Notes under the pieces: model-generated | The model's database searches: none | Seen by the model: the letters and a program-made list of their open reading frames with translations, nothing else | Told to the model about the DNA's origin: nothing | DNA from: Planoprotostelium fungivorum | Lineage: Eukaryota; Evosea; Variosea; Cavosteliida; Cavosteliaceae | Reading direction: 5' to 3' | NCBI GenBank assembly: GCA_003024175.1 | Contig: MDYQ01000235.1 | Span: forward strand, 1 to 40,768 | Length of the DNA stretch: 40,768 nt | In this document: positions 20,534 through 30,207 of the stretch, one piece after another | Layout: each line of letters begins with the position of its first letter | How positions within the stretch are numbered: position 1 is the stretch's first letter | Position numbers and translations under genes: made by a program

Positions 20534-21691
20534 TTATGGATGAGAGTCGGATGAGGCGTCGTCGAGTTTCCTCTTTGCCGATCTCGTGTTGAGTAGATCG
20601 AGACCAGTGATGTAGTCCAATCGGAGTCTGTGTAAGAAGGAATACATCTTGCTGCGAGCGAGAAACTCAAAGTTGAGGTCACCCATGATCTGATATTCCT
20701 CCGCCCACAACTCTTGCAATCTGACGAGAGCTCTTCTCTGTGTCACCTTGTCTCGAAACAGTTGGTAGTGTTCCTGTCTCTCGTGAGTTTCATCGTGTCC
20801 ATCCACCATCGACTGCCGTATGAGATGCAGATGAGATGAGATGATGAGCACCTCTTCTTCGGTGGATGCATTTGGATCGGGTGGAGTAATGACTTGCGTG
20901 TGTGAGGTCGTGGGTGGTTGAGAGGGTGCTATGGGTGATGGTGGAACGAGTGAAGGGTTGAATGATGCAATCGGATGATTCGTTGGTGTGGGGACGTAAG
21001 TGTGGGTCATGTTGCTCAACAGATTACTCTGCATCACGATCAGAACATCTCATGAGTTGTGAGATCGTTAAGTCCTCTCACCGCATGTTCTATGGCTTCT
21101 GATGTCGCATCTTCGATCTTCGCTTCCAATGGTTTCGAGATCTCTGTCGGTTCCACTTGAGGTTTGTTGACGGATGGAAGAGCTGGAGTTGGAACGCCCG
21201 TCATCTCGAAGTAGTATGGAGGAACTCCTGATGTGCCAGTGCTGCCTTCCGAGATTCTCTTCACGTATTTACGACGGTGAAGATCGGGTCGGTGACAGTA
21301 CTCCGGTCCTGGGCAATCTTGTCTCGAGCAGAGATGACCCAGTTTCGATTTGTGGCAGAGACCGCACACGGCAACCTTCCTCGGCTCACCACTCTTCTTC
21401 ATGGACCTCGCTTTCTGTGATTCTTCGTCCTTGAGATTTGCATTGTCTGAAGATGGTTCCTGTGTGGACGTCTCTTGTGTAGCTGGCTCTTGCGTGGCTG
21501 TCTCCTGCGTAGACGTCTCTTGCACAGATGATTCGTGAACGGATCTCTCCTATGCAAGTTAGTTTTGAACAGGGAAGAGGTCCTGTATAGTCGTGCAGTT
21601 GCCTCACCTCTACGATGGGTGGCCTCGGTGGCGGAGTTTCCGAAAGATTATGTTCTTCTTGAATGGAATTGTGTTGTGCATCTTCGCTCAT
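20534..21691 (-). CDS. Cys/His-cluster protein with pentapeptide TQE repeats
   Basis: Three exons encode about 350 residues. The N-terminus is polar, then tandem pentapeptides (T-Q-E-[TP]-[SA], e.g. TQETATQEPATQETSTQEP). A compact Cys/His cluster follows: CGLCHKSKLGHLCSRQDCPG, with C-x2-C-x5-H-x-C-x4-C spacing, plausibly binding zinc, and then basic residues (RRKYVKR). The middle is Pro/Ser/Thr-rich, and the C-terminal 100 residues are helical (QLFRDKVTQRRALVRLQELW, then LNFEFLARSKMYSFLHRLRL). I do not recognise the family. A nuclear, nucleic-acid-related role is a guess from the basic Cys/His cluster. The intron near 21080 is read as GTGAG...GCAG and keeps the frame. It is 47 bases from the AP-3 gene. 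Confidence 0.65.
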
Positions 21692-21754
21692 CTTTGAACC
21701 TTTCTCTCCTTTTGTCGATTGCAAAAAAAAGATGAAATTAATTCTGCATACATA

Positions 21755-21946
21755 CTACATATTTATTTCACGTCCATCAACATACTTGATGAGTCGTAAC
21801 CTTCCTGGATCACCCTCATCTTGCGTCAGAAGGACAATGTTATGGTGAGTCGTTCTTTCTATCTCCTGCAGTTTATGAAAGATACTCAATAAATCCATTA
21901 CTCTTCTTCGTACGAAGTACAGATACATAAATGATTGGTCATCCAT
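21755..21946 (-). CDS. Hypothetical small protein or last exon (63 aa)
   Basis: An open frame from ATG at 21946 to TAG at 21755 encodes a charged, helix-prone sequence (YLYFVRRRVMDLLSIFHKL, then IVLLTQDEGDPGRLRLIKY). The frame stays open upstream to about 22030 without an ATG, so it could be the final exon of a gene with an upstream exon, which I could not find. It lies 64 bases upstream of the Cys/His protein on the same strand. No family recognised. Confidence 0.35.
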   Translation of the reverse strand: MDDQSFMYLYFVRRRVMDLLSIFHKLQEIERTTHHNIVLLTQDEGDPGRLRLIKYVDGREINM

Positions 21947-22167
21947 CACCTGTTGCTTGGACTTACTAACTTGTTGATGTTGATTGGAAGTGAATGGAAC
22001 ATCGTGATTTGTTTGATGAGCAACACCTATTGTGAATTAGTTTGATATGTTCTTGTTGGTATCTCCTCGAACAGATACGTGGTGGTTCCGCAGAGGATGG
22101 GTCGTTGTTGATGCGAAGATTGAAGGGGCGGTTTATTCTTTTTCAGACGAAAACATCAGCGACACGA

Positions 22168-22706
22168 TGAGCACACAGAGGGAAGAGATCCGTCGTATAT
22201 CCAGCGTTGAGCTAAAGAAGGAGGAGAAGGACAGAAAGAACACAACCCCAACCGAAGGAGAAGCCAGAAGATGCAGCGACGATAACAAAGTGGAATGCAG
22301 TCAAAAACAGTGCTCGAGTTGGAAGCACGACACAAGTAGAGAGGAAGAGAAGAGCAGAACACAAGTACAGAAGGATGATATCAGAGGGGAGCCAATCAGC
22401 AATGAGAGGAAGAGAAAGTACGAAGAGGACTCTAGCTCTACAAAGAAGAGTCAGAAGAATCACGATCAAAGGGAAGAAGGCATCACAAAGGACATCGGAC
22501 CCACAACGGGGAGGAATGAGACTTCTCTCAGCGAAGAGTCACTCCTACCCATATTCAAAGTGAGACCAGCCGAGCAGAAGAGATACGAGTTGTTATATCT
22601 CTACGATGTGAGTCACATACATAGGGGTGGCAGTCTCTAACCAAAGCAGGCGAGGCAGTGCAATCGTATAGAGGAAGAGAAGAAAGAGAGTAAGGAGAAG
22701 AAATAG
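22168..22706 (+). CDS. Hypothetical highly charged protein
   Basis: About 165 residues, very rich in K, E, R, S, with patches such as RKRKYEEDSSSTKKSQK. It ends with FKVRPAEQKRYELLYLYD joined across a 42-base intron to ARQCNRIEEEKK. The charged, disordered body is typical of small nuclear or RNA-associated proteins, and the aromatic 'YELLYLYD' near the end may be a short binding motif. The ATG at 22168 is preferred; another at 22047 in the same frame would add 40 residues. No family recognised. Confidence 0.45.
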
Positions 22707-22952
22707 AGGGGCAGTTGGTCAACAGTGCCCGAACCAATTTGAAGATCAGAACATCAGACGAATCAGATGTATAGAAAGATCACGAGTGACTCTTGACACC
22801 TGAATTGGCAGAGGAAGATGGAGTTGAGTTTTGCACAATAAACGGTGTATATACGATAAATGTGTACTCATCTAACACTCGCTCGCCCTTCACAAACATT
22901 GTGTTGGAACAAAAATGGGTTTATTGAGAAGACAGAGACATCTCCTCTGGTA

Positions 22953-25649
22953 TTACTTTTGTACATTGACAACGTCGTTGGCAGATTTCGTCCTCTCTGA
23001 AAATCCCTTTTTGAGTCGCAGGGACTTTTCCTTCTTCTCTTTCTTCTCCTTCTTCTCCTTCTTCTCTTGTTTGTCCTTCTTCTCGTCTGGCTTGTCCTTC
23101 TTGTCCTCTCTCAAATTGTCCGCAGAATGGGATAGAAACCCCTGTTCGTGTCACTCTCCCTCCTCCTTCTTCATCTCACTCCATAAACAGGTAACTGTGT
23201 CGTCTTTCCTCTACCAGCCCAGGCGGTGAAATCAAAGAGTGAGCCCCTCGACGATGACCTGCACGGTAGTTCACGCGAGCTTCTCGGTAGTCGTGAGTCT
23301 CACCTCTCTTCTCTGGTGGACCTCTCTTCTTTCAATGCCTTCTCTTCCCTCGCAATTCGTTCCTCCCAGATCTCTTTACCGACAGATGGTTTCAATAATT
23401 CGTTGGATCGTTGCGGTGCTGCTCTACGTCAACCCCTTCTCATCAGTCCACTCACGCCTGGGTGACGCCTTCACTTGAGCCTTCTGTTCTTCTTCCAACT
23501 TTCTCTGCGCTTCCTTCTGTTCTCTCCATCAGTACAGAGAGTGAATGAGATCTTCACCTCGTGATATCTCTCCTCTAATCTGGCCGTCCACTTGTCTTTC
23601 ACATTCGGCTCTTTCAGTATTTCATCGAACGATCTGTTCATCATCAGTCGATCGAGGACGTCATCTCTGATGATGACTCACCTCTTCCTCTCCAATTTCT
23701 TTCCTTGAATCGATGGAGGGGAGCTCACTGCGGATGAGACACTGTTGACCCATGCATCTCTCAGCTAGTTGAATCGTTAACATCGATGATGTGACATCGA
23801 CGATAAATCGTGATATACGGATGACATCGATAGGTGGAAGGTGTGGGATGACTCACTTCGGGGGAAGAGAAGAAGAGGAAGGTGGTAGGATAAGTGGAAG
23901 ATGTCACTTTTGCACATCTCGGTTGTTCTCTCAGGGCTTCCGCTGAGACCTGATCGATGTAATCCACCCTCTCGAACTGGTAGTACTGTTCCTTTCCTAT
24001 CTTCACTTCGTAACACCACATCAATAGATCTGTCAAACTGGATGATGTCATTCGTGTCCGTTGGATGAGGAGTACACACGTGAAGAGTTGGAATGTCTCT
24101 TGGTGGGAGCAGATCTCTAAAGATACAGAAACTTGTTGTTGGGAGATCAATTTCCTGCTGGGTTGGACCCACGTCTGTAACTGATCAGATGACATTCCAT
24201 GTCAAATGAGAGATATCGTGTTTCGTGTCGTCGTGATGGATGATGTCATGATCGATGAAACCGTGATCTCATCACGTGATGTGACAGATCACCTTATTCA
24301 AACCTCTGATGGTACCGTGCAGATTGACCAACTTCTGTGATTCCTCCGCCGATTTGATGTTCTGATTGATTGTATTGGCCATGGTGTTGATCTTACCCAG
24401 TGCCATCATCAGATCTTTGTAATCTGGATGATCTTCCCTCGTCTCCCTCAACAGCTGCTGGATCAACATACTGTACCTGCACACCATCAACCTCCCCCTC
24501 TATGTCTTCTCACCTCGGTACACGTTGTATGGGCATGATCAACAGACTTGGAAGAGGTATCCTCTCTGTTCCCTTCTCCTCTTTGTCCTTGAAATTTCAA
24601 TTTGGATCCGAGCTCTTCACTTCACCTTGACGAATCTAGCGAAGGCTTTGTTGGTCGACTTCAATTTGGCGTACGTGTCGATGGCCGTGTTGTAGTTGTT
24701 GATGTAGGGGCTGTACAATAACAAGAAGGCACTCTGTCCGAGAGGTGAGAGATGTAGTGGAAGATGAGATGCAGATGAGAAGAGAAGAAACAGATGAGAG
24801 AAGAGAAGATGAGAAGAGAGAAAGAAAGAGAAGAGAGAAGCTGAGATGAGGGATGATGAGAGGGACTGACCAACTGAGCGATGGCAGGTCCGAGTCGTAT
24901 AGTTGAGCTCTTCTCCACGGGTTTACTGAGAGCCGTCTCCACCTTCAATAAGACCTGTCGATTGTAGTTGTGGATGATTCTTTCTTCGGTCAAGGATCGT
25001 GAGATGCATCATGAATGGAGTGACGAAAGGATACTCTATGTCGGAGAAGATGGCGGTGATAGATTCTTTTGGAATGAGGCCCAACTTCTTCAGTGGCTGT
25101 ACGTATTCCTAATCCAACGCATGAGGTGAAAATGAGAATTACGATGGAACGTACCTTGACGACGGCGTCCAAAGAGGCGACGTAGGTTCTCTCGGTGGTC
25201 ACAATCTCTTGCATGGCTGTCCTCCTCCGTCTAAATTTTTTCACTGTCGTAGCGATTGAGACGATGGTCGAGTGAAAACAACCTTTCACTTACAATCTTC
25301 TTTGTATCTCCTCACGAGTGCGCGTCTCCTCCACAGTCTTTGGATCCGAAGAGCTGCATTGTTTCGTATGGCATTCTGTTTGTTTTAATACGCGTATTAA
25401 AACAACCCCCTAATCGGTACAAGCACACCTCTTTCTCCTTTCTATCGTCTTCCACCTGTTTTATCATCAGATTGATACCCACAAATCGATCTCTCAATTC
25501 CAAGACACATAGCAATCGATCTCTATCATCACAGATGGATAGTTCCGCACCTCTAACTGCACTGCCGATGTATTATGCTGCGCGATCATATCTCTGAGAC
25601 TGGAGAACGAGGAAGAAAGAGAGAGCTCTTTCTGTGCAGGAACGCTCAT
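22953..25649 (-). CDS. RhoGEF with IQ motif, DH and PH domains and Lys/Glu-rich tail
   Basis: This is a guanine-nucleotide exchange factor for Rho/Rac GTPases. After an N-terminal stretch comes an IQ calmodulin-binding motif (ALRIQRLWRRRALVRRY), then the DH domain: 'AMQEIVTTERTYVASLDAVV', 'LKKLGLIPKESITAIFSDIE', 'AFARFVK', and the last helix 'YSMLIQQLLRETREDHPDY'. A PH domain follows ('ISQQQVSVSLEICSHQETF', 'LFTCVLLIQ', 'YQFERVDYIDQVSAEAL'). The C-terminal region is coiled ('EAQRKLEEEQKAQ', 'IAREEKALKEERSTREE') and ends in a Lys-rich tail (KEKKEKKEKKEKK...). Many small introns; the N-terminal exon joins near 25500 were not fully resolved. The start at 25649 gives MSVPAQKEL. The gene lies 155 bases from the divergent Trm10 gene. 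It would act at membranes in actin control. Confidence 0.82.
23025..23110 (-). repeat. Coding Lys/Glu repeat in the RhoGEF tail
   Basis: TTCTTCTCC-like units on the plus strand (GAGAAGAAG on the minus strand) encode the K-E-K-K repeat at the C-terminus of the RhoGEF. A low-complexity tract of this kind is prone to length change. Confidence 0.6.
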
Positions 25650-25804
25650 GTTGGAGAGAAACCCTTTCACCTCGGTTCTCTGGAAGGGCCGCTGGGGTTT
25701 TCGTCTTGGACAAGCTGTCAACCAGACAAACAACTCGACTGGGTATAGCCCAAAATTCCAGATTAATTCGATATGCCACATCAGTGATCGATTACACATC
25801 AACC

Positions 25805-27064
25805 ATGGAAGAGACAACATCTATCCCAACGACGAGCGTTGTCAGTGGCGATGAGATCGTTGAACCGATCGAGAGCGTAGATAATTCGAAAGAAGGGGCT
25901 AAGAAGAGGAAGAAGCAGGTGGTTGGATTAGATGATGTGAGCCTGATGATATCAGGTATCAGAAGAGGAAAGGAAGAAGTTCTGGGCACATAAGAAACAA
26001 CAGGCAAAGGAGAGAAAGAAGGCAAAGGGAGAAGAGAGAAGAGCTGAAGCAGCAAAAAGACCAAAGAGAGAGAAAGGTGTTGCACGATCACATCATATCA
26101 GTGCCAATCAAATCAGATGAAGAGGAGGAGGAGAAAGTGAAATTGTTGAGGAAAGAGAGAAAGGAATTGTGGTTGAACAAACCAACGGAGGGCAGTATCA
26201 TCTTCGATCTCGACTTCGATTCGTTGATGCTGGACAAGGTGAGACCATCACCGAGACACTAATGGATGATCGTCGTGACGAACAGACAGGAAATACGAAG
26301 TCTATCATCACAATTGGTCTTCTGTTACGCTTCAAACAAAAAGTTAGAAACACCAGTGCACATGGCATTCACAAGTTTCAACGGACGATTAGCGGATCAA
26401 TTAAAATTACACAATGGATTCTCCCACTGGAAGGTCAGGGGAATGACATCACCATCACGATCATCACTCAACCATCACAGATCGACATGCATCCAGAACA
26501 CTTTTCAAAAGTCTACCCTCTAGAGAAGACAGTCTACCTCACTGCAGAGTCAGACACCGTGTTACAAGACATCGAGAGCGATAAGCATTACGTCATCGGC
26601 GGAATCGTGGACAAGAATCGACACAAGGTGAGATAACGACGAGAGGCAATCGAAGCGTGACAGACGAAGGGCCTCACTGCCAACAAAGCGAAAGAGTTGG
26701 GAATGAATACGGCAAGGTTACCTCTGGAGCAGTACATGGACATGTCCACGAGAAAAGTCCTCACAGTGAACCAAGGTGAGTGATACATTCATAGAGAGAC
26801 GACTGAATCGATCGAAATAGTGATGGAGATCATCTGTCATTACTTGTCCACAAAGAGTTGGTCGAAAGCTATGGACGTGTCGATTCCCATGAGAAAGGGA
26901 GCTCATGTCAAGGTGGGTGAGATTCTATTCGATCCATCGTTCATCGTGATCTACAGGAAGGAGAAGAGAAATCAGAAAAGAAGGAAGGAGAGGAAAAGAA
27001 AGAAGAAGAAACAGAAAACACAGAATCGAAGGAGGGGACACAAGTGGCAGCGGGGAAAGAATAA
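25805..27064 (+). CDS. TRM10: Trm10-type tRNA (guanine-N1 position 9) methyltransferase
   Basis: This is a SPOUT-fold methyltransferase that makes m1G at position 9 of tRNAs. A Lys-rich N-terminus comes first ('KFWAHKKQQAKERKKAKGEE'). The catalytic core has 'IIFDLDFDSLMLDK', then 'EIRSLSSQLVFCYASNKK', 'AFTSFNGRLADQLK', 'EKTVYLTAESDTVLQ', 'HYVIGGIVDKNRHK', 'ARLPLEQYMDMSTRKVLTVN' and 'EIICHYLSTKSW'. These match yeast and human Trm10/TRMT10 blocks in order, including GG-[IL]-V-D-x-N with the key Asp. An acidic tail (KEGEEKKEEETE) ends at TAA, 27062-27064. Six or so introns; one near 25917 is read as 37 bases. It shares a 155-base promoter region with the RhoGEF. Confidence 0.92.
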
Positions 27065-27156
27065 AAGGAAATAAAAGGTACAGATTGTATTTCCTCAGAA
27101 CGTCACCGTTGTGACTTTCGAGTTTTCGATGCCGAGAAATGTACAGAGAGGGATGA

Positions 27157-28277
27157 CTACCTCCTAGAGAAGACACGAAAGAACGATCTCTTCTCTGGCT
27201 TCAGCCACAAATGCTTCAAAACTTGGTTCATGTCGGGTCGTTCGGCGGGGTCCATCTTTAGCATACTCGTGACTAACTCCCTCGCTGATTGGGATGGGAG
27301 TTCAGTCCCTTTCTTGATGGTCCACTCCAACTTGACCTGTTGCCTTCTTTTAGTCTCTCTCGGTGGATGTGTCGCGTCACCTCTTGGTCACCATTGATCC
27401 ATTCGTTCAGTTGGTTCGTGTTGAATGGCATGACACCCATCAACATGATGTACAGGACCTGTTGGAGGATGAGACGACATCGTCAGAAGATGATGGGTCA
27501 ACGACAGATAGTGATGAATTGGATGAGAGGTCTCACCATTCCTGCACACCAGACATCGGCCTTCGGTGCCATGAAGGGGATCCTCAGACGGACCTCGGGT
27601 GCTGCGTACTCATCGGTTCCTCCAAATTGATTGCACAACTCTTGTGTCTTCCTCTGACACAATCCAAAATCGATGAGAATGAGATCACCTGGATATGTTT
27701 AGTGGAGGGGTGAGATGAAATGAGATCACCTCTCGGTGTGACTCGAATGTTCTCAAGTTTGATGTCAAGATGGGCAATATCCTTTCGATGTGTGTGTTTG
27801 ATTGCCTTGGCTAATCCTCGAAACATTCTTTTGGCCTTGCTCTCTTCCATCGATTGCCATTTGGTCATGTTCATATACTCCCAAAGATTGCAGCCGTTCA
27901 CGTATTCGAGGACGATGTTGGTTCGATCCCCATCATCATAGGACTCCACAAATCTTACAATATTATCGTGTTTCAGCTTCTTCCCTGCTTCAACCTGAAC
28001 ATTCCTACGATCAGAAGATTCTTCAAAGCAGAAAAGCTCTTCTTACCTCATTTTTAATCATGGTAACTGTGTCTTCATTCTTTGTGATGTGTTTGATGAC
28101 GAAATTGTGAGAATTCCTCTTCTCACTCCTAGCCAGTGAGAGTGAAGAGTAATTACTGGTGGAAATGGTACTTGTGACAGAGTACGATCGACTCTGCCGT
28201 GTCGACGAGAGGCTGTTCATCTTTGTGTTCGCTGCAGTGATCTCCTCTTTACCCGAGAGAGATGTTGACTGCGACAT
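27157..28277 (-). CDS. Ser/Thr protein kinase (CAMK-like)
   Basis: A Ser/Thr-rich N-terminus (STRQSRSYSVTSTISTSN) leads into 'SHNFVIKHITKNEDTVTMI', read as the first kinase lobe. Then come 'KLKHDNIVRFVESY', hinge 'NIVLEYVNGCNLWEYM', catalytic loop 'DIAHLDIKLENI', DFG in 'LIDFGLC', then 'DEYAAPEVR', and a C-lobe ending 'MLKMDPAERPDMNQVLKHLW'. HRD reads HLD, but the catalytic Asp and the DFG are kept, so activity is likely. Layout is CAMK/SNF1-like. The start is uncertain: the first in-frame ATG is at 28277, but the frame remains open upstream, and further N-terminal exons may lie in 28280-28560. It is convergent with TRM10, 92 bases apart. Confidence 0.82.
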
Positions 28278-29069
28278 TCCACAAGGAGGAGGGGTTTGGA
28301 AATTGCTCTTCAACGGATTTTCCCTCGCTTGTAATTCTTCATCCTTTCCCTAAGGCACCTCGGCAAAAATGCCTGTGTCTGGCGTACTTTCTATTGAATG
28401 ACCAGGAACGGGTTCATCAGAGAGACAAACAGCACTGGATCACCTCTTCATTCTCCTCGGAGGTAGATATAGGATGGACTGTGAGATATACCATCTATAA
28501 ATGGTTCAGTGTGGGTAGATTCTGGCTCGTCTTGGTGTTTGTGGAACTGGATCAGCCACGGGCCGAAGAGTAGAAGCTGGATGACCTCGAACTGGTTCAC
28601 GGTGAACCCAGACAGGGGCTTAGGCTAATGAACCCAGCGTAGGGTTAATTCACCATATTGATACGAGGGACGTCCGAGGGCAACAGAACGACAGTATTCC
28701 AGAGCACGACGACAACGCCTCTGTTGGACTCTGATTCGCGAAGCAAACAGGAGAGACTTGAGACCACACCGTGTCACACGAACATCATCAACAGTGCTCC
28801 ATCACATCATCGACAGCGACCGTCGTTCAGCACCTCTAACGGTAACATCACGCTCATCACTGACCTTGAAGACATCGACGGCAGCTTCTGAGCCCTGTGT
28901 GGACAAAATTGGTGGAATAGTCAATGAAAAGAAATAAAATGACGCGATGCGTCTCAGATATGCAGACATCCATTTCACTCAACGAAATCTCATGGATTAT
29001 ACGTAACTCAACATTCAGAGCTCTCCCGTCTTCAAATTCACGCAAACCAACAACACCAACACACGCACG
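28278..29069. other. Spacer with a possible exon at 28658-28891 (+)
   Basis: Most of this 792-base stretch has no gene I can support. A plus-strand frame from about 28670 to 28891 encodes a polar peptide ending LITDLEDIDGSF, with plausible protein-like composition (TTTTPLLDSDSRSKQERLE). It has no ATG, so it could be the last exon of a small plus-strand gene or chance. The left part may hold the promoter and first exon of the kinase on the minus strand. Confidence 0.3.
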
Positions 29070-29140
29070 TTTATTTAAACACCCAATCCGTGAGTCCTAC
29101 TCTCTCTACCTCTTTATTTACATCTTCATACAGAACCAAA
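29070..29140 (+). promoter_or_regulatory. TATA-like box and 5' UTR intron of the alveolin-like gene
   Basis: TTTATTTAAAC at about 29070-29080 looks like a TATA element. About 10 bases on, GTGAGTCC at 29090 and a pyrimidine-rich stretch ending CATACAG at 29133 form a clean 44-base intron in the 5' leader. ACCAAAATG follows, a good start context. Confidence 0.6.
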
Positions 29141-30118
29141 ATGCCCATCCGTGACAAACTTTCTGGACTCCTCCACCGTGGAAACAGCGACAAGACCCTC
29201 AACAACAACACCACCGCCGCTCCCGTCGCTCCTCTGAACAACACCGTCGCTGGAAGATCATACGAACTCCCCGCTGAGGAGCCAGTCATCGCCACCGTTG
29301 CCCCCACCGCCGTTGCCCCCGTGGCTCACCACAACCCTCTGGACAGAAATCACGACGGCAGAGTCGATATGAACGACTTATCCGGCAGACGTATGTCTCA
29401 GGGTTACGAGGTCAACAGCCTGTCCCAGGGTTACGAGATGAACCAAGGAGTCTACGTCCAATCCGCTCAGAGATCCTCCATCACCAGAACCGAGCCCACC
29501 ATCATTGAGACCATCCAGAAGGACGTCGTCATCCAAGAGAGAATCCACCCCGTCGAGAAGGAGGAGATCCAGCCCATCATCTACAGAGAGAGAGAGCAAC
29601 TCGATGTCAAGCAGGTCACCCAGATGCTGCACGAGACTCAGATCGAGCCCACCATCATCCAGCAGAGAGAGCTCCCCGCCGAGAGACGTGAGGCGATCAT
29701 CGAGAGAGGAGCTCCCATCCAGGAGAACATCATCCTCCCCACCGTCCAGCGCGATGCCACCCTCCGCACCCAGCAGATCCACGCCCCCATCGTAGAGGAG
29801 ATCATCAAGAAGACCGTCATCGAGGAGGTCCAGCCCGTCCTCGAGAGAGACGTCTTTGTCCCCACCATCATCCAGAACACCCAGCCCATCTACGAGAAGA
29901 TTGTCGAGGCCCCCACCGTCTACCGTGAGGTCAGAACCGTCCAGGAGCTCGGAACCAGAGAGATCGTTCAGCCCCTCGAGCCCATCATCGTAGAGGCCCC
30001 CGCCGTCCTTCAAGTCGTTCCCATCACCACCACCACCACCGTGGAGACGTACGACCACAAGCTCAACCCCATTGAGACGAGAGACTTTGTCAACAACAGA
30101 GGTCTGCCCCTCCGATAA
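29141..30118 (+). CDS. Alveolin-like / IQPII-repeat filament protein (325 aa), likely highly expressed
   Basis: A single coding exon. The N-terminus (MPIRDKLSGLLHRGNSDKTL) is followed by an Ala/Pro/Val stretch, a NHDGRVDMNDLSG element that resembles a single EF-hand or dockerin loop, and then about 200 residues of E/R/K with alternating I and V: 'VIQERIHPVEKEEIQPIIY', 'IEPTIIQQRELPAE', 'IVEEIIKKTVIEEVQPVLE', 'PIYEKIVEAPTVYREV'. Charged-hydrophobic repeats of this type occur in alveolins and in fungal stress/allergen-like proteins. They suggest a coiled or filament-forming cytoskeletal protein. Codon choice is extreme (ATC, GTC, CTC, GAG, AAC, CCC), unlike its neighbours, which points to high expression. 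It is convergent with delta-tubulin. Confidence 0.7.
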   Translation: MPIRDKLSGLLHRGNSDKTLNNNTTAAPVAPLNNTVAGRSYELPAEEPVIATVAPTAVAPVAHHNPLDRNHDGRVDMNDLSGRRMSQGYEVNSLSQGYEMNQGVYVQSAQRSSITRTEPTIIETIQKDVVIQERIHPVEKEEIQPIIYREREQLDVKQVTQMLHETQIEPTIIQQRELPAERREAIIERGAPIQENIILPTVQRDATLRTQQIHAPIVEEIIKKTVIEEVQPVLERDVFVPTIIQNTQPIYEKIVEAPTVYREVRTVQELGTREIVQPLEPIIVEAPAVLQVVPITTTTTVETYDHKLNPIETRDFVNNRGLPLR

Positions 30119-30207
30119 AGAGGATCCATTGAGATAAAGATATGAAGGAAGAATGGTCATTGTCTACAGTGCTGTGTTTATTTACATGTTGTGACTCTGA
30201 AGAGTGA

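Noticed and set aside
21040-21525. Separate gene ending in THEMF upstream of the Cys/His protein's last exon
   Set aside because: A GTGAG...GCAG intron at this point joins the two frames in phase, so they read as one gene.
22915-23229. Plus-strand frame with Phe/Ser repeats (FFSFFSFF)
   Set aside because: It is the reverse of the Lys/Glu-coding repeat in the RhoGEF tail on the minus strand, which continues in frame across introns to the DH-PH exons.
25930-25960. A 19-base intron in TRM10
   Set aside because: A 37-base intron starting at the GTGG after KKRKKQ uses the same acceptor and also restores the frame, in line with other introns here.
29378-30160. 260-residue open frame on the minus strand opposite the alveolin-like gene, rich in L, D, G, S
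   Set aside because: It is a mirror of the strongly biased codons (GAG, ATC, GTC) on the plus strand, which remove stop codons from the antisense frame. The plus product has a sensible start, leader intron and repeats.
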